This document shows, in pieces, positions 17,201 to 25,290 of a stretch of DNA of 64,000 bases. Origin of the DNA: Rhodoferax sp. U11-2br. Its GTDB lineage: Bacteria; Pseudomonadota; Gammaproteobacteria; Burkholderiales; Burkholderiaceae_C. The DNA lies in assembly GCF_018619435.1 (NCBI RefSeq), contig NZ_JAHFZF010000016.1, positions 36,497 through 100,496 of the forward strand, written 5' to 3'. Below the pieces are notes generated by a model. It saw only the letters and a list, made by a program, of their open reading frames with translations, did not search any database and was not told the origin of the DNA. Made by a program: the position numbers and the translations under genes. Numbering within the stretch: the first letter of the stretch is position 1; every line of letters begins with the position of its first letter.

Positions 17201-20200
17201 ACACCAGCAGACTGGTCAGGGTCTGCAGGGTGCTGAAGTTCTCGGCACTGATGCGCAGGCTGCGCAGCCGGATGCCCGTCAGCGTGGCCGACATCAGCGA
17301 GGCACGTTGCACGTTGCTGCTTTGGCGGTATTTGTCGATCACCGCACGCAGGGTGTCGGGGTTGTTGGAGACGGCAGTGGCAAAGGTCAGCCGCGCCTTG
17401 GCCCCCGGCGCAATGAATAAGCGGGCGGAGAGTGCACACACGGGGTCCAGGCCGGTGTCCAGAACAATCGCCTGCTCGGTCGCCCCACCAGGTGCCAGCG
17501 CCAGCTGAGCCAGTGGCTGGCTGCTGGCGCGGTTGCGGCCCTGCCAGCTGTGGCGGCTGGTGCTCAAGCGTACCTGGCGCAGCGGGGTGCTGCTGTCGGT
17601 CAGAAAGTGCGCCAAACGCAGGCCTTGCTCGGTGGCCAGGCGTGGTTTGCGCTCCAGCAGCAGTGCCTGGTGCGAGGCCACCCATTGGGCGCTGACAAAC
17701 AGGTTGCTGAACGCCGGGTGCGCCTCGTCGGCACGCGCGTCCGAGAGCGCCACCTCAAACGCCGACAGCAATTCGATGTCCAGCGGCGCATCACCGAGGT
17801 TGTGCAACTCCACCTGGCGGAACTCGATGTCGTCCTCGGGGCTGACCCAGACCGTCATGTGGGCCTGCAGGTCGTCCCAGTCGCTGTCAAAACACATGCG
17901 GTCGGCGTGGAAGGCGCTGCTGTAGTGCGCCGCCGGGTCGGGTGCCGGATGCTGGGTCAGTGAATACAGCGGTGTTTTGGGCCCTCGGCGCAGGTAAAAA
18001 AAGCTGCCCCGGTCATCACGCAGCGCGTCATCGCGGCTGCGGTTGATGCCAATCTGCTCAAAGCTGCTGCTGCCCGCGCCATTGGCACGCAGCAACACAC
18101 TGTAGCGCCCGTTGGACAACAGCTGGGTGGGCTCCACCGCGCTGCTGCCGGGCAAGACCTCGCGCAGCAGGCCTTGGCTGAGGCGGCGTTGCGCCTGGCG
18201 GCGCAGGTTGGCCGGTGGTGCGTACAGGCCGGAGATTTCACGCGGAATACGCTCGTGCAAGAGTGAAGACACCGCCTGCAGGTGGGCGTTGGCCATGCCC
18301 CAGCGCTGCGCGGCACCCTGCAGCAAGACATTGACCAGCGCGACGATGGTCATGCCCTGGTGGTGGGCCATGAAGGTGGCTACCGGCACAAAGGGTTCGT
18401 TGCCCACGCGCCGCGCCACCGTGTAGTCCAGCGCCTCGATGAAGCCGTAGCGGCCACGGGCACCGAGCTGCTCCAGCGTGGCGAAATTTTTGCGCGCCAG
18501 ATGCGGTGCCAGCATGGTCGCCAGCGCGGTGGCATAGGGCGCCACCACCAGCTCGTCGGGGGGGGTGCGGCGCAATGCCAGCCGGGGCACACCTTGTGGT
18601 GCGTACTGGTAGGCCAGGGTGTAGTCGCTGGCTGCATAAGCCGACTCGGACACGCCCCAGGGCAGCCCCAGCGTTTTGGCAAAAGCCATCTGCTCGCGCA
18701 GCGCGGTGTGGCAGGCGGCCAACAGCACGCTGCCGCGTGGTTCCTTGAGCACCAGGCTGGGCATCAGGTACTCGAACATCGAGCCGGTCCAGGAGCGCAG
18801 GCCAGCGTCGGCGCCACGCGCAAAAAAGGTGCGCCCCAGGTGCGCCCAATGCCGCACCGGCAGATCGCCCCGGGCCACACCGAGCAGGCTGGTCAGGCGC
18901 GATTCAGACGCCAGCAGGTCGTAAAAACTGGTGTCAAGCTGGTGCTCGGCCACGCGGTAACCAATGTGCAGCAGGTGGCGTTTGCTGGAGTACAAAAAGC
19001 GGAAGTCCGCCTGCCAGGCCAGGGTTTTGAGGTTATGGGCCATGGCCAGCAGCCGCTGGCGCGTGTGTTCGGTATCTGGCGCCAGCGCGTCGAGCTGGGC
19101 CGAGCGCCGGGTGGCCCGGTGGTCGGCCAGCAACCATTTGAGTTCGTCGCGGGCGCTGGTCGACAACTGCTGGCGCTGTTTTAACAGCGGTTTGATCCGG
19201 GCCCGGGCGGCTTGTAAGGCCACCTGGCTGGCGGTGGCGTCGTCGGGCGCCTCGGCAAATTCCAGGCACGCCTGGGCCACCGCCAGCAGGTGGCCGCACA
19301 GGTTGCCACTGTCCACCGTGGAGACATACATCGGCAACATGGGCAGGGCAGTCTGGGTGTCGTACCAGTTCATGAAATGGCCCTGGTAACGCTCCATGCC
19401 TTGCAGGGTGGCCAGGGTGGCGTCCAGTCGGCTCAGCAGCTCCTGGGTGCCGATCCAGCCAAATTGGCGGGCGCAGGCGGTACTGAGCAGGTACATGCCG
19501 ATGTTGGTCGGTGAGGTGCGGTGTGCCACCATATCGTGTGGCAGCACCTGCAGGTTGTCGGGTGGCAGGTGGTGGTCATCCGGGCCGACACAGCGCTCAA
19601 ACAAGCGCCAGGTGTCGCGCGCCACACCGTGCAGGTAGGCCTGGTCGGCCAGTGGCAGTTGTTCTTCTTTGAGCAGTGGGCTCACCCGGCTCACCCACCA
19701 GGTCCACAGCGGCGCAGCGCCCCACAAAATACATAGCACGATGCCCATTACGGATAAGGGCTGGGGGCCTAAAAGAAGCATCAACAGCAGCAGTGCCGCA
19801 ACCAACGGCTCGCGCCAATGCTGGCGTGTCACATCGGCCAGGGAGGACTTGGCCTGGGCTTGCGCCGAGGCGGCGGTGGTCCACTGCAACAAATGGCGTC
19901 GGCTCACCAGGGTGCGATACAGCGCCCGGCCAATCGCGTCCAGGCTGGCCAGCGACTGCTGCAACAGTTCGGCCAGCAGCCACAGGCCGCTGAGCAGCGC
20001 ACGCGCCAGGTCAATCAGGGCCTCGCGGTAAAAGTGTCGTTTGGCAATGTCGTCGCGGCTGGGAGACAGACCGGCCAGGGCGCCCATCAGTGGCCCGGCG
20101 GAAAACGCCGCCAGCACCAGCAGCAGTGCCACCCAGGGTGACAGGCCCGCACCCGCGAGCGAGAGCAGCAGCAGCCCGAGCGACATCGGCGCCACCAGAG

Positions 20201-22649
20201 AGCGGCGCAGGTTGTCGGTCATTTTCCAGAGGTGGATCGGCCGCAGGCCATAGCGCCCGGGGTGCAGCATGATCGGCAGCAGCTGCCAGTCGCCACGCGT
20301 CCAGCGGTTCACCCGCGAGGCCGCCACGTCGGCATGGAAGGGGGCCTCTTCAATCACCGAGATGTCGGTTACCGCCGCGCAGCGGGCGATCGAGCCCTCG
20401 ATCAGGTCGTGGCTGAGCACCTGGCCCTCGGGCAGGCGGCCCGCCAGCACCGCATGCACCGCGTGGACATGCAGCAGGCCCTTGCCGGTGAAGGTGCCCT
20501 CGGAAAACACATCCTGGTAGACCTCGGAGCTGGCCGCGCTGTACGGGTCCAGACCACACTGGCCGGCAAATAACCAGTGGTAACGCGTGAACTCGCTCAA
20601 ATCGGGCAGCGGTGTGGCCACACGCGGCTGCAGGATGCCGTAGCCCGCGACGACACGTTGGCCGCTGGCATCGAGCTGCGGCTGGTTGTGCGGGTGCGCT
20701 GCCACCCCAACCAGCTCGCGCAGGCGACCCGGTGGCAGCTGGGTGTCGCTGTCCAGGGTGAGCACATAGGCCACCCCGGTGGCCAGGCGCGAGGTCTCGC
20801 CCAGGTCCAGAAAGGCGTTGCTATTGCCGGTGGCCAGCGCGCTGATCAGCAGCTCGAGCTTGCCACGTTTGCGTTCCCAGCCAATCCAGCGCTGTTCGGT
20901 CTGGCAAAACTGGCGTTCGCGGTGCAACAGGATAAAACGTGGCGCACCGGTGCCATTCACCTCGGGCGGGTGTCGGGTGTTGAGTGCCTGGATCTGCGCC
21001 AGCGCGCTGGCTAGGGTGTCATCATCGGCGGCTGTGTGCTCGCTGTCGGCATCGAGCCAGTCGGTCAGCAGCGCAAACTGCGCCTGTGGCTCGGGGTTGG
21101 CCAGGTAATGCAGGTGCAGCCGGTGTGCGAGTTCGGTGGCTGCCCCCGGGCTGCTGAGCATGGCCGGAATCACCACCAGCACCCGGTGTGCCGCCGGTAT
21201 GCCGTCAGCGAGCGCCAAGCGCGGCAGGTGTTGCGGACGCACCAGCTCGCTGATCAGCCGGTTGATGACCGCCACCACCGCCTCGGACGCCGGAAACAAG
21301 GCCAGCAGCGCCACCAGCAGCAGGCCCCAGTCGGGGGTGCTCAGGTGGTGGCGCAACAGCAGCCACAGCAGTCCACCCAGCACCAGCAGCAGGGTGCCCA
21401 GATACAGCGGCAGCGCTAGGTGGCGTGTCACCAGCAGCCAGGCCCGGGCCCGCCAGTCGCTCAGCCCCAGGGCTTGCAGCAGCTGGGGTTGGCCAGTGCC
21501 TAGCAGCCAGTGCATGGCCACCGCGCCGGGCGGGTGCAGGTCACCCGCGCCAGCCATCTGGGCCAGCAGCTGTTGCGCCACCTGCACTTCGCTCTTGCCG
21601 CTGCGCCGCGCCAGCTGCTCGACGGCGTGCAGGCTCTGGTCGCGGGTGGTGTTGTCCTCCAAGGCAAATACCGGCTGCGTCAGCATCAGGCGCATGAGTG
21701 CGCTGGTGCGGGCAATGATGTCGGGCCAGTCGGCGTCACCAATGGCGCGCAGTGAGGTGATGGCGTTGCTGACACTCAGGTTGTCGGCGGCCTGGTCGGC
21801 CCCTTGCTGGGCTTGCAGGCTGGCCAAATCGGGCAGGGCGTTGTTGAGCCACGCATGGATGTTGGCCTGCTCGTTGCCGAGGCGGCCAATGCGCTGGTCT
21901 TGCAGGCGCTGTGCCATCTGCAGCAGAAACACCCGGCCCACACCGCGTGTGTTGAGCTGGGCCAACAGGTCATTGAGTGCCTCCACAGACAGCTTGTCGA
22001 TGGCATCAAAACACAGGTTGGCGGCTTCGCGCGCGGCCTTGTGGGTGGCGATGCTCTCGGCCAGGCGGCGCAGGTTTTCCAGCAGCACCACCCGCAAGGT
22101 GGTGGGCAGTGCCCACATCTCGCTCAGGTTGAGCTGGCGCACCTCTTCGTAGGCACACAGGTACTCGACCAGCAGGGACTCGTCAAAGGCGCCGTCGGTG
22201 TGGGCCACAAAGGCCCAGGCCACGCCGTAGATGCGGGGCAGGCCGGCCAGCGGCTCGTCCTGCAGCAGTGGCAGCTCGCGGTAGTAGCTGCGTGGCAGAC
22301 CCTCGCGGATCTCCTTGATCTGGGCTTCAACCAGGTGAAAGTTGTCCAGCAGCCATTCGGCGGCCGGGCTGATGTCGTACCCGGTGCTGGCCAGCGTTCC
22401 GAGGTACTGGTGGGCTTCGCGCAGGGCCACCACATTGGCCTGGATGCGCGGGAAAAACCGTGCCGAGCCTGCCGTGGCGCGTGCCGCCCGGTGGGTCTCG
22501 GCCAGGCTGCGGCCATGCTGGGCAAAGCGTTGTGGGCCAAAGATCTCGGAGCGAATCGGGACCTGGATCGGTCCGCGGGCGCTGTCGAGCAATTGGCACA
22601 GCGCCGCTGGCGCGCCCGGCAGCAGCGTGGGCAAGGTATTGCGCACCAT
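14283..22649 (-). CDS. ndvB: Cyclic beta-1,2-glucan synthase (NdvB/ChvB-like)
   Basis: At 2788 residues this is the usual size for NdvB/ChvB. In order: an N-terminal soluble region, membrane helices near residue 410 (LALPLYLGTLLLVLGGLLW), a GT84 glycosyltransferase with DSD near residue 632 (TLDSDTQLPPG) and RWTRGDW near 783, membrane helices about 810-985, and a glucoamylase-like domain (about 1200-1430; YRVAEHQLDTSFYDLLASE, TFMAHHQGMTIV). Then come GH94-type phosphorylase modules (about 1500-2780) with GGATGFRDQLQD and GSGDWNDGMNRVG. The enzyme makes cyclic glucan chains using UDP-glucose and trims them by phosphorolysis; the product acts in osmotic adaptation. Residues about 959-976 are encoded by a copy of the dispersed hairpin repeat. 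An 80-residue membrane protein gene lies nine bases upstream. Confidence 0.95.
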   Translation of the reverse strand: MVRNTLPTLLPGAPAALCQLLDSARGPIQVPIRSEIFGPQRFAQHGRSLAETHRAARATAGSARFFPRIQANVVALREAHQYLGTLASTGYDISPAAEWLLDNFHLVEAQIKEIREGLPRSYYRELPLLQDEPLAGLPRIYGVAWAFVAHTDGAFDESLLVEYLCAYEEVRQLNLSEMWALPTTLRVVLLENLRRLAESIATHKAAREAANLCFDAIDKLSVEALNDLLAQLNTRGVGRVFLLQMAQRLQDQRIGRLGNEQANIHAWLNNALPDLASLQAQQGADQAADNLSVSNAITSLRAIGDADWPDIIARTSALMRLMLTQPVFALEDNTTRDQSLHAVEQLARRSGKSEVQVAQQLLAQMAGAGDLHPPGAVAMHWLLGTGQPQLLQALGLSDWRARAWLLVTRHLALPLYLGTLLLVLGGLLWLLLRHHLSTPDWGLLLVALLALFPASEAVVAVINRLISELVRPQHLPRLALADGIPAAHRVLVVIPAMLSSPGAATELAHRLHLHYLANPEPQAQFALLTDWLDADSEHTAADDDTLASALAQIQALNTRHPPEVNGTGAPRFILLHRERQFCQTEQRWIGWERKRGKLELLISALATGNSNAFLDLGETSRLATGVAYVLTLDSDTQLPPGRLRELVGVAAHPHNQPQLDASGQRVVAGYGILQPRVATPLPDLSEFTRYHWLFAGQCGLDPYSAASSEVYQDVFSEGTFTGKGLLHVHAVHAVLAGRLPEGQVLSHDLIEGSIARCAAVTDISVIEEAPFHADVAASRVNRWTRGDWQLLPIMLHPGRYGLRPIHLWKMTDNLRRSLVAPMSLGLLLLSLAGAGLSPWVALLLVLAAFSAGPLMGALAGLSPSRDDIAKRHFYREALIDLARALLSGLWLLAELLQQSLASLDAIGRALYRTLVSRRHLLQWTTAASAQAQAKSSLADVTRQHWREPLVAALLLLMLLLGPQPLSVMGIVLCILWGAAPLWTWWVSRVSPLLKEEQLPLADQAYLHGVARDTWRLFERCVGPDDHHLPPDNLQVLPHDMVAHRTSPTNIGMYLLSTACARQFGWIGTQELLSRLDATLATLQGMERYQGHFMNWYDTQTALPMLPMYVSTVDSGNLCGHLLAVAQACLEFAEAPDDATASQVALQAARARIKPLLKQRQQLSTSARDELKWLLADHRATRRSAQLDALAPDTEHTRQRLLAMAHNLKTLAWQADFRFLYSSKRHLLHIGYRVAEHQLDTSFYDLLASESRLTSLLGVARGDLPVRHWAHLGRTFFARGADAGLRSWTGSMFEYLMPSLVLKEPRGSVLLAACHTALREQMAFAKTLGLPWGVSESAYAASDYTLAYQYAPQGVPRLALRRTPPDELVVAPYATALATMLAPHLARKNFATLEQLGARGRYGFIEALDYTVARRVGNEPFVPVATFMAHHQGMTIVALVNVLLQGAAQRWGMANAHLQAVSSLLHERIPREISGLYAPPANLRRQAQRRLSQGLLREVLPGSSAVEPTQLLSNGRYSVLLRANGAGSSSFEQIGINRSRDDALRDDRGSFFYLRRGPKTPLYSLTQHPAPDPAAHYSSAFHADRMCFDSDWDDLQAHMTVWVSPEDDIEFRQVELHNLGDAPLDIELLSAFEVALSDARADEAHPAFSNLFVSAQWVASHQALLLERKPRLATEQGLRLAHFLTDSSTPLRQVRLSTSRHSWQGRNRASSQPLAQLALAPGGATEQAIVLDTGLDPVCALSARLFIAPGAKARLTFATAVSNNPDTLRAVIDKYRQSSNVQRASLMSATLTGIRLRSLRISAENFSTLQTLTSLLVLSQRRPHARAVRPLSAATEVCDRRLLWRFDVSGDRPIILVLVSVVPGLGLIRSLVQLLSLWLWGNVACDLVVINAEPASYLMTLDHELAALRDRFTADASAKPGPVSTRLHLLRADDLSHAELNTLHSLARWVVRADGRPLTHHMQDWMALQEAALTHRQHTATTALKLSPPVGAEPSSGVFAPDSGEFSFAVSAQLRPPKPWINVLANPDFGAHLSEAGGGYTWALNSRLNQLTGWSNDALSDPPSEWFLLQNSHTRELWSVSPGAGVNPGLSYRVSHGQGFTRIEHQQGELKVTATWCVDALSSIKQVQISLHNHGNKTLQLRLIGLVEWLMGANRSDRSTVRSSLLRHQGHTALLATQRECAAGFGQGTAFLSLGHSAAASEDWTCDRSEFFDARGRLVVPDFMGQGCGDGLDPCAALSTHISLQAGQSTQCSFLLGFAPSAEQIGPLLDLALATSANERLLQARSGWDSLLGATTVKTPDPLLDALVNRWLLYQAVSCRLWAKSGFYQAGGATGFRDQLQDAMALAWAAPKMLRSQIVLHASRQFVQGDVQHWWHAPTGVGVRTHFSDDRLWLVLACCHYLQATGDTSLLDELMPFLEGMAIPAGAEDAYYQPTVSGQTASVYEHAARAIDRSLTLGSHGLPLMGSGDWNDGMNRVGIEGRGESVWLGWFVCRLIGDFAPLAQARGDTQRAARWLVVAQTIQTALTSTAWDGAWFKRAFFDDGQPLGSHTNTQGRIDLIAQAWSVLSRAAPAALAQQAMGAVETHLVDLDAGLIKLLDPPLTDAQPSAGYIQAYPPGVRENGGQYNHAGIWALMAQAQSEAGGDAAYRYFTYLSPAHRASHPTRGPVYGLEPYVMAADVYSQPPYVGHGGWSWYTGAAAWMHRAVIESMFGLTQGAHSLSLRPQLPSHWPQAEITLERDGRRMRFVLMRTTPEAAQQAATEWGANLLVPGQNVSWQALPAQSCFVLAL
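19723..19775 (-). repeat. Hairpin repeat family, copy 4, inside the ndvB coding region
   Basis: Read on the minus strand it shows TTTTAGGCCCCCAGCCCTTA, then a decayed right arm, then GCTATGTATTTTG. It aligns with the copy at 6132 over its whole length, sharing CAGCCCTTATC and GCTATGTATTTTG. It is in frame and encodes GPQPLSVMGIVLCILWG within a membrane segment. Confidence 0.75.
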
Positions 22650-22658
22650 GGCGCTGAC

Positions 22659-22901
22659 CTAGAACAACCAGATGTTCACGCCCAGAAAAACGACCACCAA
22701 GACCACTGTGGTGACAAAACGTGCAGCCATGAAACCGCGCAGCTTCTGTGCGGCACAGTGCAGGCTGAGCAAATGCCGGTGTTTGTTCTGGCAGCTGTCC
22801 AGGTGTTCGCCCAGCGCCTCCAGTTCACCCGGTGAGGTGTCGGCAACGAGGCCATTGGAGGCGGTGCTCCAGCCTTGGGCTGGGTAAGTGAAGTGGATCA
22901 T
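22659..22901 (-). CDS. Small C-tail-anchored membrane protein next to glucan synthase
   Basis: The 80-residue protein begins MIHFTYPAQGW and has a polar N-terminal half with CQNKHRHLLSLHC, two Cys and several His. It ends in one strong transmembrane helix (FVTTVVLVVVFLGVNIWLF). Its stop lies nine bases before the glucan synthase start, so the two are probably co-transcribed. I recognise no family. An accessory role in glucan synthesis or export is possible but inferred from position only. Confidence 0.6.
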   Translation of the reverse strand: MIHFTYPAQGWSTASNGLVADTSPGELEALGEHLDSCQNKHRHLLSLHCAAQKLRGFMAARFVTTVVLVVVFLGVNIWLF

Positions 22902-23223
22902 GCTGAGGCCCTGGGTTATGTTGGACGGATGACGTCGCGCCGCTGGGGTGCGCCGTCAAGGGCTTGGGAGGTCTTGGGCTGGAGTGTGCCCAGCACTGCG
23001 GCTGGGGTCTGTGCGCTGCCGAACACTGCTGCACCCGGGGTGCCGGGCGCCACTGGATATTGTCCAGATGGTATGTAACAGACTGGCAGATGGCCCTTTT
23101 GTAAAAAGGGCTTGTTGCTATGTTTATTGAAGCGATCCGGGATGCTGATGCGCCTGTGTTGCCCAGCGTACAGACCTCCCCACACCGCCTCACTAAGGTC
23201 AGGCTCTTCTATGGGAGAGCAGC
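22902..23223. other. Intergenic region upstream of the glucan synthase operon
   Basis: About 320 bases that should hold the promoters of the minus-strand glucan operon and of the plus-strand gene at 23224. It also contains a hairpin-repeat copy at 23085-23130. Nothing else recognisable was found. Confidence 0.6.
23085..23130 (+). repeat. Hairpin repeat family, copy 5
   Basis: Perfect eight-base stem: GCCCTTTT (23093-23100), loop GTA, AAAAGGGC (23104-23111), followed by TTGTTGCTATGTTTATT. Confidence 0.8.
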
Positions 23224-23748
23224 ATGGCTGAACTGGACAAGGTCGCAACCCAGGCACAGATGGGCTACCGCAAGGTGCCTCGACTGGTTTCAGTCGGAAC
23301 GCCTCTGGCACCGCCGCTGACCTTGCCAACCGCGTCTGACCAGCAGTTCATGGACATGCTCAAAGCCTACCGCCACAGCGGTGGTTTGTTGCGTGCGCCA
23401 GATGTGGCCGCCCGTTGCAGGCCGCACAGTGGCACCGATGTACACACCCTGGCGGGCTGGGTGCTACACCGCCAGGTGCTCAGTTTCGAGTGGCTGTCGC
23501 GCATCTGGTTGCCGGTGTTCCAGTTCCAACGTGCCGACATGAGCCGCCAGAGTGGTCTGGCCGAGGTGTTGGCGGAGCTGGTGGGGCTGTATGACGACTG
23601 GCAGGTGGCCAGCTGGTTTGCACGGCCCAACCGCTGGCTGCAGGACGCCTTGCCCGCAGACCAGATGGCGACTGCCGCAGCAGACGTCATTGCTGCCGCC
23701 CGCGCCGAGCGTTTTTTGCCGACGGTTCAGTTGGCTGTTTGCTGCTGA
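23224..23748 (+). CDS. Orphan MbcA/ParS/Xre-antitoxin-like C-terminal domain protein
   Basis: The 174-residue protein has a variable N-terminal part and a C-terminal region matching the pattern of MbcA/ParS-type toxin-binding domains: WLPVFQFQ, a Leu-rich helix (AEVLAELVGLY), WQVASWFARPNRWLQDALP, then ADVIAAARAERF. In toxin-antitoxin pairs this domain binds RES-type toxins. No RES toxin gene is next to it, so it is an orphan and may have another regulatory role. I see no clear helix-turn-helix. The family call rests on pattern only. Confidence 0.65.
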   Translation: MAELDKVATQAQMGYRKVPRLVSVGTPLAPPLTLPTASDQQFMDMLKAYRHSGGLLRAPDVAARCRPHSGTDVHTLAGWVLHRQVLSFEWLSRIWLPVFQFQRADMSRQSGLAEVLAELVGLYDDWQVASWFARPNRWLQDALPADQMATAAADVIAAARAERFLPTVQLAVCC

Positions 23749-23792
23749 ATTGATAGTTTTATGACTAGATTCCATAAGGGCTACAGGCCTGA
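23748..23792 (-). repeat. Hairpin repeat family, copy 6 (reverse orientation)
   Basis: Read on the minus strand: AGGCCTGTAGCCCTTATGGA, then ACTATCAATT. The right arm is decayed. It contains the ATG at 23761 used by the following efflux gene. Confidence 0.65.
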
Positions 23793-25290
23793 AAGCCCTC
23801 AAACTCTGGTCTGCTGGGCCTGGCACCACTCGACCCAGGCTACGCCGTGGTCACGGCGACTGTGGGTTGGACTGCTGCCATGGGTTGTGTACGGCTGTGC
23901 CTCGGTGCACACACCCGCAGTCGATCCGCTGGGTTTTGAGTTGCCAGCAGCCTGGTCTGGCGCCGCTGGGCAAGTCATCACATCCGATCTGGCTCCCAAC
24001 ACACTGGCCGACTGGTGGCAACGTTTTGATGACCCGTTGCTGAGCCAACTGATCCAACAAGCGTTGGCCGCCAACACCAGCGTGCGCGGTGCCCAGGCGG
24101 CGCTGCAACAGGCCCGTGCCCTGCGTGATGTGGCCGGCGCAGCCTTGTGGCCCACACTGGGCAGCTCGGTGTCGGCCCGGCGTGGCCGCAGCGTGGATGT
24201 CACCAGCAGTACCTTCCAGCTTGGACTCGACGCCAGCTGGGAGCTGGATGTGTTTGGTGCCAACCGCAGCGCGGTCAAGGCCCTGGATGCCACCGCCTTG
24301 GCCAGCGCCGCCAGCCTCGGTCAGGTGCAGGTGTCAACCGCTGCCGAGGTGGCGCTGGACTACCTGGCCCTGCGCAGCGCCCAGGAGCGTCTGGCCATCG
24401 CCCAGGCCAACCTGGCCAGCCAGCAGGAAACCCTGCAACTCACCCGCTGGCGGCTGCAGGCCGGGCTGGTCACTTCGCTCGAAGCCGAGCAGGCCCGTGC
24501 TTTGATGGAACAGACCGCCGCCCAGATCCCCAGCCTGCAAACCACCCTTGAACAAAGCCGCCATGCACTGGCTGTGCTTACTGGGCAACCGCCAGCTGCG
24601 CTGTCAACGGTATTGGCCGCCGTCGGCCCGTTGCCGTTGGCGCCGGATGACCTGGCCCTGGCTTTCCCGGCAGACACCTTGCGCCAACGCAGTGATGTGT
24701 CTGCCGCTGAGTTCCAGGTGACTGCCGCTGCCGCCCGTGTGAACCAGGCCGACGCGGCACGTCTGCCCAGCTTCACGCTGGGTGGCTCGCTGGGACTGAG
24801 TGCGCTGACGATGAGCGCGCTGACCGATGGTGCCTCGGTGGCCGCCGCCGTGTTGGCCACTCTGTCGTGGCCGGTGTTTGATGGGGGCGCAAGCCGGGCC
24901 CAACTGCGGGCACAACAAGCGGCGCTGGCCCAGGCCAACACCAGTTACCAGGCCACAGTGTTGACCGCCTTGACCGAGGTGGAAGACGCCCTGGTGGCGC
25001 TGCAGGGTGACCAGCAACGCCAGTTGCGCCTGCAGAACGCTTTTGCGGCCGCGGACATCGCTGCCAGCCTGGCCAACCAGCGTTACAGCAGTGGGCTGGT
25101 GGATTTTCAAACGGTACTGGAGACCCAGCGCACCCGCCTGGCTACCCAGGACAGTCTGGCCGTGGCCCGCGCCACGGTCAGTGCTGACCATGTGCGTCTG
25201 TACAAGGCGTTGGGCGGCGGCTGGTTGCCCGACAGCCTGGAAACCACAGCCGCACCCGCCTTCCATCTCACCCAAACACCACCGTCATGA
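23761..25290 (+). CDS. Outer-membrane efflux lipoprotein (NodT/OMF family)
   Basis: The 509-residue protein has two outer-membrane efflux (TolC-like) repeats with long coiled segments, such as LADWWQRFDDPLLSQLIQQAL and ANQRYSSGLVDFQTVLETQ. A lipoprotein signal ends in VVYGC near residue 46. The only in-frame ATG is at 23761, inside a hairpin-repeat copy, giving an unusually long charged N-terminus before the signal; a non-ATG start nearer the signal is possible. It overlaps the membrane fusion gene by four bases, so it is the outer-membrane channel of the ABC exporter encoded downstream. Confidence 0.88.
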   Translation: MTRFHKGYRPESPQTLVCWAWHHSTQATPWSRRLWVGLLPWVVYGCASVHTPAVDPLGFELPAAWSGAAGQVITSDLAPNTLADWWQRFDDPLLSQLIQQALAANTSVRGAQAALQQARALRDVAGAALWPTLGSSVSARRGRSVDVTSSTFQLGLDASWELDVFGANRSAVKALDATALASAASLGQVQVSTAAEVALDYLALRSAQERLAIAQANLASQQETLQLTRWRLQAGLVTSLEAEQARALMEQTAAQIPSLQTTLEQSRHALAVLTGQPPAALSTVLAAVGPLPLAPDDLALAFPADTLRQRSDVSAAEFQVTAAAARVNQADAARLPSFTLGGSLGLSALTMSALTDGASVAAAVLATLSWPVFDGGASRAQLRAQQAALAQANTSYQATVLTALTEVEDALVALQGDQQRQLRLQNAFAAADIAASLANQRYSSGLVDFQTVLETQRTRLATQDSLAVARATVSADHVRLYKALGGGWLPDSLETTAAPAFHLTQTPPS

